A DNA stretch of 64,000 nt from an uncultured Chitinophaga sp. (lineage in GTDB: Bacteria > Bacteroidota > Bacteroidia > Chitinophagales > Chitinophagaceae): the NCBI RefSeq assembly GCF_902168175.1, contig NZ_CABHOU010000092.1:124001-188000 (forward strand), written 5' to 3'. How positions within the stretch are numbered: the first letter of the stretch is position 1; the number at the start of each line of letters is the position of its first letter. The notes below the pieces were generated by a model. The model ran no database searches and was not told where the DNA came from. It saw nothing but the letters and a program-made list of their open reading frames with translations. Shown piece after piece: positions 58,269 to 64,000 of the stretch. The position numbers and the translations under genes are program-made.

Positions 58269-58297
58269 CTGTCCTTAATTTTTATACCATATAATAT

Positions 58298-60397
58298 ATG
58301 TCAGTAATTCAGAAAATCCGGGATAAGTATGCCGTGGTAATTATTGTGGTGATTTGTGTCGCAATTGTTGCTTTCCTTTTACAGGATGCTTTTTTCGGCA
58401 GAGGTTCCATGGGAAACCAGTCTACAACTGTTGGTAAAGTAAATGGTGAAACACTTGAATATGCGGAGTACAATCGCCGCATCCAGGAACGTGAGGCTGC
58501 GTTGCGCACACAAATGCCAAGCGGTTCAATCGACCCCCAAACCCAACAGTATGTTAGGGAAGAAGTTTGGAACTCATTCCTGCTTGAACAAATTAACAAA
58601 GACCAATACAGCAAACTGGGCATCGAAGTAACCGAGGCTGAGCTTGCCGACCAATTATTGGGTAAAAATCCGCACCCAATGGTGGTTCGTGAATTCACGA
58701 ATCCTCAGACAGGTGAATTTAACCGCGCCGCTTTGCAAAATGTTGCACAAGGTCTTAGCCAGGATCAAACCGGCGAAGCCCGCGCACAGGTTTTGCGTTT
58801 TGAACAAATACTGGCCGAAACGCTGCGCGACGATAAATACAAAGCGCTGATAAGACAAGGTATATATTTCCCGAAATGGCTGGCCACTCAGCAAACTGCT
58901 GATACCAAACAGGTAGCTAACATTTCTTACGTTAGTGTTCCTTACGCTACTATCGCAGACAGCTCTGTTAAAGTAACCGATGCTGAAATGAACGATTATA
59001 TTCAGAAAAACAAGGCTCGTTTCCAGGTGGAAGAAGGCCGTCGTGTTGAGTATGTATCATTCGATGCACTTCCTTCAGGCCTCGACTCTTCGGCTGCGCT
59101 TGCAGAACTGACCAGCCTGAAACAGGAACTGGACACTACTAAAGAAGTAGCTGCTTTTATTAATAATAACTCTACCACCAAATACTTCGACGCTTTTATT
59201 GCTAACTCTGAGAGCAGGCATCCTTATAAAGATTCCATCAAGAATCTTGCGGTGGGTACCGTATATGGTCCTTTCATCGATGCAAATGCAGTAGGTTACG
59301 CTAAAATCGTTGATCGTAAAACAATGCCGGACTCAGTTAAGTTCCGTCATATATTAATAGCCACTCAGCAAGGAGTAAGCGATTCCTCCGCAAAACTGAA
59401 AGCTGACAGCCTGGCTGCAGCTATCCGCGGTGGTGCTGATTTTGCTGCACTGGTTAGCCAGTTCTCTGACGACAACGACAGCAAAGCAAGAAATGGTGAA
59501 TACGAACTGACGCCTAGCAGCCAATTTGTAAATGAAATCAAAGATTTTGCTTTTGCAGAAGGAAGCAAAGGTCAGATCAAAGTAGTTAAACTGCCAGTTG
59601 GTTACTCTGTTATTCAGGTAATGGAACAGAAGAATTTCGGACCAGCGATGAAAGTAGCTTACCTCACAAGGTCTATCGATCCCAGCGCTGAAACCAGCAG
59701 TAAAGCATTTACTACTGCCGGCGAATTTGCAGCCAAACATCATACGCAGGCTGAATTTGATAAAGCCATCCAGGAAAAAGGATTCACCAAACGTATTGCT
59801 GAAAATATCCGTCCGATGGACTTCATCGTATCTGGTCTTGGCCAGTCGCGCGAACTCGTAAGCTGGGCTTATAAAGCGGACAAAGGTGCGGTGAGCGGTG
59901 TAATATCTCTGGAAGACAGGTATATTGTTGCTGTACTTACCGGTATCCGCGAAGCAGGTACCATCGCACTTTCTGAAGTTAGGCCCCAGGTTGAAGCAGA
60001 AGTAAGAAGAATTAAAAAGGCCGACCAGATCGCTGCTAAATTTAATTCTCCTAAAACGCTTCAGGCAGCGGCACAGGCTACTAACCAGCCAGTTATGAAT
60101 GCTACGGGTGTTAGTTTCACCACCGGTTTTATTGCTTCCCTCGGTTTTGAACCACGTATTGCAGGTGTTGCTTTCAATAAAGCATTGGGTGCAAACGTAT
60201 CGGCCCCGGTTTACGGAAATGCAGGTGTGTATGTTGTGAAAATTGACGGTTATACTGCAAGCCCTGAAGCTCCGCTGGATTACACAGTATTGCGTAATTC
60301 TTACGAACAAAGCTTCCGTTCTGTAGTAGATCAGCAGCTGTTCGACGTGTTGAAGAAAAAAGCAGAGGTAAAAGATAACCGCTCTAAATTCTTCTAG
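58298..60397 (+). CDS. ppiD: Peptidyl-prolyl cis-trans isomerase/chaperone, PpiD/SurA type
   Basis: The 699-residue protein has a short cytoplasmic N-terminus, one membrane anchor at residues 13-29 (VVIIVVICVAIVAFLLQ), a SurA-N-like chaperone region (about 45-260; NGETLEYAEYNRRIQ, VREEVWNSFLLEQ) and a parvulin domain at about 345-450 (FRHILIATQQG, DFAALVSQFSDD, NGEYELTPSSQFV, FAEGSKG). A second helical region with no full parvulin motif follows to the end. It should fold or quality-check exported proteins in the periplasm. It is transcribed away from the oriC candidate. Confidence 0.92.
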   Translation: MSVIQKIRDKYAVVIIVVICVAIVAFLLQDAFFGRGSMGNQSTTVGKVNGETLEYAEYNRRIQEREAALRTQMPSGSIDPQTQQYVREEVWNSFLLEQINKDQYSKLGIEVTEAELADQLLGKNPHPMVVREFTNPQTGEFNRAALQNVAQGLSQDQTGEARAQVLRFEQILAETLRDDKYKALIRQGIYFPKWLATQQTADTKQVANISYVSVPYATIADSSVKVTDAEMNDYIQKNKARFQVEEGRRVEYVSFDALPSGLDSSAALAELTSLKQELDTTKEVAAFINNNSTTKYFDAFIANSESRHPYKDSIKNLAVGTVYGPFIDANAVGYAKIVDRKTMPDSVKFRHILIATQQGVSDSSAKLKADSLAAAIRGGADFAALVSQFSDDNDSKARNGEYELTPSSQFVNEIKDFAFAEGSKGQIKVVKLPVGYSVIQVMEQKNFGPAMKVAYLTRSIDPSAETSSKAFTTAGEFAAKHHTQAEFDKAIQEKGFTKRIAENIRPMDFIVSGLGQSRELVSWAYKADKGAVSGVISLEDRYIVAVLTGIREAGTIALSEVRPQVEAEVRRIKKADQIAAKFNSPKTLQAAAQATNQPVMNATGVSFTTGFIASLGFEPRIAGVAFNKALGANVSAPVYGNAGVYVVKIDGYTASPEAPLDYTVLRNSYEQSFRSVVDQQLFDVLKKKAEVKDNRSKFF

Positions 60398-60419
60398 TAG
60401 ATAAATTACTGATTATATG

Positions 60420-60449
60420 GCCGGCTCCGTTTACGGGGCCGGTTTTTTT
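60420..60449 (+). terminator. Terminator of the PpiD-like gene
   Basis: CCGGCTCCG and CGGGGCCGG form a 9 bp stem (one wobble) with a TTTA loop, followed by T7. Confidence 0.85.
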
Positions 60450-60476
60450 ATGCGGAGAAGCGAGGTTGTTTTTCCG

Positions 60477-60484
60477 TAAATTTG
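60477..60484 (+). promoter_or_regulatory. -7 element of the DUF2480 gene
   Basis: TAAATTTG matches TAnnTTTG, 20 bp before ATG 60505. Confidence 0.5.
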
Positions 60485-60504
60485 TAGGACCAGAAAGAAG
60501 TACT

Positions 60505-61008
60505 ATGGAAGAAATTATCAATAAAGTTGCGCAGAGTGGTATAGTAACCATCGACCTGGAAGATTACTATCCGGAAGGCGAGATTGCAGTATTTGATGTA
60601 AAGGACTACCTTTTTATGGGAATGATCCTGAAAGAAAAGGATTTTCGTGCGGCGCTGCAAGGCCTCGACTGGGAAGTTTACCGTGATAAAAATGTGGCCA
60701 TCACCTGTTCGGCCGATGCGATAGTGCCCGCCTGGGCTTACATGCTTGTAGTTACCTATCTCGAACCCATCGCTAAATACGCAGCTTTTAGTGATGCGGA
60801 ATATTTGCAGCGCAGTTTGTATTTGAGGAAACTGGCTGCAATAGATGCAAACAAGTTCGTAGATAAACGCGTGGTGATAAAAGGTTGTGGCGATAAAACA
60901 GTAACCGAAGCGGCTTATGTGGAAATAACCCGGCTGCTTCGCCCGGTGGCAAAAAGTATTATGTACGGCGAACCCTGTTCAACAGTGCCGGTATATAAAA
61001 AGAAGTAA
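60505..61008 (+). CDS. DUF2480 family protein
   Basis: The 167-residue protein fits DUF2480, a Bacteroidota-specific family of unknown function: IINKVAQSGIVTIDLEDYYPEGE, FDVKDYLFMGMILKEKDFR, ADAIVPAWAYMLV and VVIKGCGDKTVTEAAYVEIT (each quoted in part). It has no signal peptide or membrane segment. A longer frame from 60466 lies in the promoter and is rejected. Confidence 0.87.
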   Translation: MEEIINKVAQSGIVTIDLEDYYPEGEIAVFDVKDYLFMGMILKEKDFRAALQGLDWEVYRDKNVAITCSADAIVPAWAYMLVVTYLEPIAKYAAFSDAEYLQRSLYLRKLAAIDANKFVDKRVVIKGCGDKTVTEAAYVEITRLLRPVAKSIMYGEPCSTVPVYKKK

Positions 61009-61015
61009 CCGCGGT

Positions 61016-62113
61016 TTAAAACCAGCCTCTTTTCCGGAAGAAAATAATCATTCCAATTAACATGACGCCCATTACCACAAGGGTGTAGAAATAACCATGG
61101 GGTGAATGCAGCTCCGGCATGTTTTCAAAGTTCATCCCGTAAATGCCGGCAATAACCGTGAGCGGTGCCATTAACGTGGTTACCACTGCCAGCACCTTCA
61201 TTACCTCATTCATCTTGAGGCTGGTTTGCGTATGATACAACTCTAACAGGTTGGTAATCATATCGCGGTAGTTTTCTGCCAGCTCCGTTGCCTGTAGAAT
61301 GTGGTCATACACATCTTTAAAATATTTTTCGGTGCGCTCCTGCAGTAATTCATTATCACTTTTCAGCAATCCATTTACCAGTTCGCGAACGGGGGAAATG
61401 GCACGTTTGAAAATGAGCATTTCTTTCCGGAGGTAGTTAATACGGGCGAGGGTGCGTTTATTAGCCTGATGAGGAATTACATCTTCCATAATTTCTATGC
61501 GCTCGCCAAGCTTGTCCATTACAGTGAAGTAATTGTCTACGATTACATCCAGCAACGCATAAAATAAATAGTCGGTATCCATGCTTCGGAGTTTGGAACC
61601 CTGTATGCGCAAACGCTCGCGTACAGGATCAAACACATCACGCGCCGGATCCTCCTGGAAGGAGATTACGAAATTCTTACCCATCACCAAACTTACCTGC
61701 TCTTGTTCCACGATAGAAGATTCGGGTTTGAAGTAGACCATGGGTAACAGGCAAAAGAGCCGATCTTCCACTTCGTCCATTTTTGCACGCTGGCCAATGC
61801 TGAGAATATCTTCTTCTAACAGGTAGTGAATACCATACTCGCGGCATATAAAATTGACCTCCTCTTTTTTAAGCCCATCTACATTAATCCATTTTATTTT
61901 TTCCGAGTTGCGGTAAGCCGTACAATCCCGCAAGGTGGCTATCACATTTTCATGCACTTCCTTCGGATCGTACTCGAAAACGGTGATTTTTACATTTTCA
62001 GGAATAGGCCGGGTGAGGACACTGGTTACAGGATTAAAATTCATGATGCGGGGTTTCCGCACCTTAAATGGGTTCAATTTATCTGGAATGGGCAAAATGG
62101 CGCGTTTGAACAT
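61016..62113 (-). CDS. corA: CorA-type magnesium/cobalt transporter
   Basis: The 365-residue protein has the CorA layout: a long cytoplasmic alpha/beta domain (residues 1-260), a stalk helix (LQERTEKYFKDVYDHILQATE region) and two C-terminal membrane helices (about 300-320 and 335-355). The selectivity loop YGMNFENMPE carries the GMN motif. The helix before it (VVTTLMAPLTVIAGIYGMNF) and the basic tail FFRKRGWF are typical. It forms pentamers that admit Mg2+ or Co2+. It is convergent with the DUF2480 gene and divergent from the 62228 gene. Confidence 0.94.
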   Translation of the reverse strand: MFKRAILPIPDKLNPFKVRKPRIMNFNPVTSVLTRPIPENVKITVFEYDPKEVHENVIATLRDCTAYRNSEKIKWINVDGLKKEEVNFICREYGIHYLLEEDILSIGQRAKMDEVEDRLFCLLPMVYFKPESSIVEQEQVSLVMGKNFVISFQEDPARDVFDPVRERLRIQGSKLRSMDTDYLFYALLDVIVDNYFTVMDKLGERIEIMEDVIPHQANKRTLARINYLRKEMLIFKRAISPVRELVNGLLKSDNELLQERTEKYFKDVYDHILQATELAENYRDMITNLLELYHTQTSLKMNEVMKVLAVVTTLMAPLTVIAGIYGMNFENMPELHSPHGYFYTLVVMGVMLIGMIIFFRKRGWF

Positions 62114-62227
62114 TTCTCGGAATTTGGTATAAAAATAAGGATTAGCCGCGTTTTGCAGCTATGGGTGAAGATTTCAGAATTAATTAAAGTTCGCATAACG
62201 AGCCGGTAACACGCCGGGGGTAGCTTC

Positions 62228-63721
62228 ATGGTACCAAAAAACTCCGACATGACTCTGTTATCGAGGCAATTTATGCCTGTAATCACCCTTGGCCTGGCTG
62301 CGGGTTTCGCACTTTCGGCCTGTTCCGATAAGGATAAACCGACTACGACCACCAATGCGGATATCGTACTCAAGAACCATTCCGCAACCCCAGCTTTCGT
62401 TACTAAAAAAAACGGCTTTGAAACACTGGAAATTTTTTCACTTATCGGTAGCGACGATGTGCTTACCGAAAGCCCCAGCTTTATTTTTGGCGGCTCAGCC
62501 GATGGTACAGCCTTGTTAAAACAAGACGATAAGTACCTGATGCTGGTAAACCACGAAGACAACTTCGCCGTAAGCCGCATTACCCTCGACAAAACTTTTA
62601 AACCGGTAAAGGGCGAGTACATCCTGAATTCCGATGGTGGCCAATGGCGCCTTTGCTCCGCAACACTCGCAACACCCGCCGAACATGGCTTTGGTCCTAT
62701 TTATCTTACCTCTGGCGAGAGTAGCGTAGAATCTTATACCAATGGTATTGACCCATTTGCTGCTACCACCGCCGCCGCCGGAAAACATGAACTCCCCGCT
62801 CTCGGCCACTGGAGCGCAGAAAATGCCGTGCCGCTTCCTAAAAAAGCGTACAAAGACAAAACCATTATTATCATTGGCGACGATGATAGCGGTGCAGCTG
62901 CCGGGCAGCTGGCCATGTATATTGGTAACAGTGTTGGCAATCTGAACAGCGGTTCGCTGTATATGCTTAAGCGAAAAGACAATGACCAGGTTGAAACCAA
63001 TGTAAAAGTTGGGCAGACTTACGAAGTTGAATTCGTAAAAGTGGATAACTATGAAACGAAAACTGGCGCTGCCATCAACGCCGAAGTTGATGTACTGAAA
63101 GCGCTGAAATTCGGTCGCGTGGAAGATATAGATTATCGCAAAGGCAGCAGTGCTACCGGCCGCGAAGTATATTTTAATGTTACCGGTCAGGATAAATCAG
63201 GTTTTAATGCTGATGGTTCCCGCACAAAATTCGGCCGCACCTATCGCCTGGTAATGGATGCTACTAATCCGTTGAAAGGTACACTCGAAGTGATTTTGGA
63301 CGGCGACGACAAAACCGGCATTGCGAAAGATTTCCAGAATGTGGACAACATTTGTGTAACCGAAAATTATGTATACATCCAGGAGGATTCAAACACTTAT
63401 GGTGAAGAAACGCACGATGGTTATATCTATCAGTACGACATCAAATCCAAACAGCTGAAAATTGTATTGGAAATTGATCATCACCGAAATGCCGCCGATG
63501 CTGCAACATATGGCAGCAACCCCACCACGAAAAAAGGTAGCTGGGAGTTTGGCGCGCTGGTGGACGTGAGTGATGTTACCGGCGTACCAAATATGTTTAC
63601 GCTGGCAGTGCAGCCACACTCCTGGACCGGTACAAAATATGCCGGCGTAGATGGTGGCACAAAACGCGTGACAGAAAACCAGGCCAGCCAGATACTGGTG
63701 ATCAAAGGGTTGCCTAAATAA
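62228..63721 (+). CDS. PhoX/DUF839-like lipoprotein
   Basis: The 497-residue protein has a lipoprotein signal ending in GFALSAC (Cys32), then a beta-propeller-like region. Elements such as LMLVNHEDNF, GPIYLTSGE, GRVEDIDYRKGSS, YRLVMDATNP, QNVDNICVTENYVYIQEDSN and FTLAVQPHSW fit DUF839 (PhoX-type phosphatase/propeller) proteins, where ExN-type carboxylates bind calcium and iron. Enzymatic activity is not proven here. ATG 62228 is used; ATG 62249 would give an equally good signal of 25 residues. Confidence 0.8.
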   Translation: MVPKNSDMTLLSRQFMPVITLGLAAGFALSACSDKDKPTTTTNADIVLKNHSATPAFVTKKNGFETLEIFSLIGSDDVLTESPSFIFGGSADGTALLKQDDKYLMLVNHEDNFAVSRITLDKTFKPVKGEYILNSDGGQWRLCSATLATPAEHGFGPIYLTSGESSVESYTNGIDPFAATTAAAGKHELPALGHWSAENAVPLPKKAYKDKTIIIIGDDDSGAAAGQLAMYIGNSVGNLNSGSLYMLKRKDNDQVETNVKVGQTYEVEFVKVDNYETKTGAAINAEVDVLKALKFGRVEDIDYRKGSSATGREVYFNVTGQDKSGFNADGSRTKFGRTYRLVMDATNPLKGTLEVILDGDDKTGIAKDFQNVDNICVTENYVYIQEDSNTYGEETHDGYIYQYDIKSKQLKIVLEIDHHRNAADAATYGSNPTTKKGSWEFGALVDVSDVTGVPNMFTLAVQPHSWTGTKYAGVDGGTKRVTENQASQILVIKGLPK

Positions 63722-63749
63722 TATTTACCCCTCAAAAGTTCGGTTAACC

Positions 63750-63783
63750 AATCCCCTGGTCGTTTTACGACAGGGGATTTTTT
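63750..63783 (+). terminator. Terminator of the PhoX-like gene
   Basis: AATCCCCTGGTCG and CGACAGGGGATT form a stem with one bulge and a TTTTA loop, followed by T6. Confidence 0.85.
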
Positions 63784-63808
63784 CCTTTTTTGACGAAAAA
63801 ACTAAAAA

Positions 63809-64000
63809 ATGCGTGTAATACTTGCCGTTATGTTCCTTTATGCAATTGGCATTGCTTCGATTACCGCCAGCCGCCGCCCCGAGGGCGTTTCGGTACAGGG
63901 TAAACGAACGCTTACCTGGTATCGCCTGCAGGCGGATGAACTGGAGGAAGATGCGGCGAACCTGAGGAGAAAGATTGAGCGTCATGCGGACGATGAAGAA
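63809..64000 (+). CDS. Hypothetical protein, cut by the right window edge
   Basis: ATG 63809 opens a frame of 64 codons that runs off the window. It begins with a hydrophobic signal-like segment (MRVILAVMFLYAIGIASITA) followed by a charged helix (ADELEEDAANLRRKIERHADDEE). Too little is present to name it. Confidence 0.5.
   Translation, partial: MRVILAVMFLYAIGIASITASRRPEGVSVQGKRTLTWYRLQADELEEDAANLRRKIERHADDEE

Noticed and set aside
1..64000. CRISPR array, insertion sequence or rRNA operon
   Set aside because: No regularly spaced identical repeats, no transposase frame and no rRNA sequence were found.

Overview
This window comes from a chromosome of a Bacteroidota bacterium, most likely a Chitinophagaceae relative. 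The evidence is the gene content (futalosine-pathway mqnC, GLPGLI family with an OMP_b-brl_3 barrel, DUF2480, DUF3050, PadR-PspC pair, Bacteroidota-type ECF/anti-sigma pair) and the promoters. Many genes are preceded by the Bacteroidota -7 element TAnnTTTG, several with TTTG 19-20 bp upstream, and Shine-Dalgarno sequences are mostly absent. Genes are densely packed and lie on both strands. No prophage, insertion sequence or CRISPR array was seen.

Layout. 1-6.5 kb: an aspartyl protease with a PDZ domain cut by the left edge, mqnC, a DUF6266-like protein overlapping a lipoprotein, a GNAT acetyltransferase, a Tat-exported TIM-barrel protein and a small membrane protein. 6.6-13 kb: a GLPGLI/outer-membrane-barrel pair divergent from a histidine kinase and an OmpR-type regulator, with a duplicated array of TGTTAA half-sites between them. 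13-21 kb: envelope genes (DUF4377 lipoprotein, L,D-transpeptidase, YiiX-like hydrolase, two paralogous CAP lipoproteins, GH25 lysozyme), a radical SAM/SPASM protein and a YtxH/holin-X stress operon. 21-25.3 kb: AI-2E exporter, nadD and paaABCD. 25.5-33 kb: three peptidases (DUF922, S41, M28), feoB and a PadR-PspC operon. 33.5-36.4 kb: small exported protein, SulP transporter and beta-carbonic anhydrase, probably a bicarbonate uptake operon. 36.4-42 kb: GDP-mannose and Kdo precursor genes, recQ, DUF3050 and tRNA-Phe. 42-47 kb: more accessory content (RhuM-Fic fusion, RtcB, a PLP enzyme, a 21-bp repeat tract, two microproteins). 47.4-51.4 kb: hemJ and hemN, then an ECF sigma factor with a partner predicted to span the envelope.

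51.8-58.3 kb looks like the chromosome origin region. mnmG is followed by a gene-free A+T-rich segment of about 1.6 kb carrying four parS-like sites (TGTTCCACGTGGAACA), two of them at the centres of 38-40 bp palindromes. After ybeY, feoA and nadA comes a 750 bp gene-free segment with at least five good DnaA boxes, the best oriC candidate in the window. Nearly all genes just left of it are on the minus strand and ppiD to the right is on the plus strand, as expected for replication-aligned transcription. The right end holds ppiD, DUF2480, corA, a PhoX-like lipoprotein and a cut ORF.

The most unusual items are the parS palindromes and gene-free segment, the oriC candidate, the 58-bp duplicated operator array, the two HPKV microproteins, the 21-bp heptad minisatellite, and the sigma-factor partner carrying a C-terminal beta-barrel.
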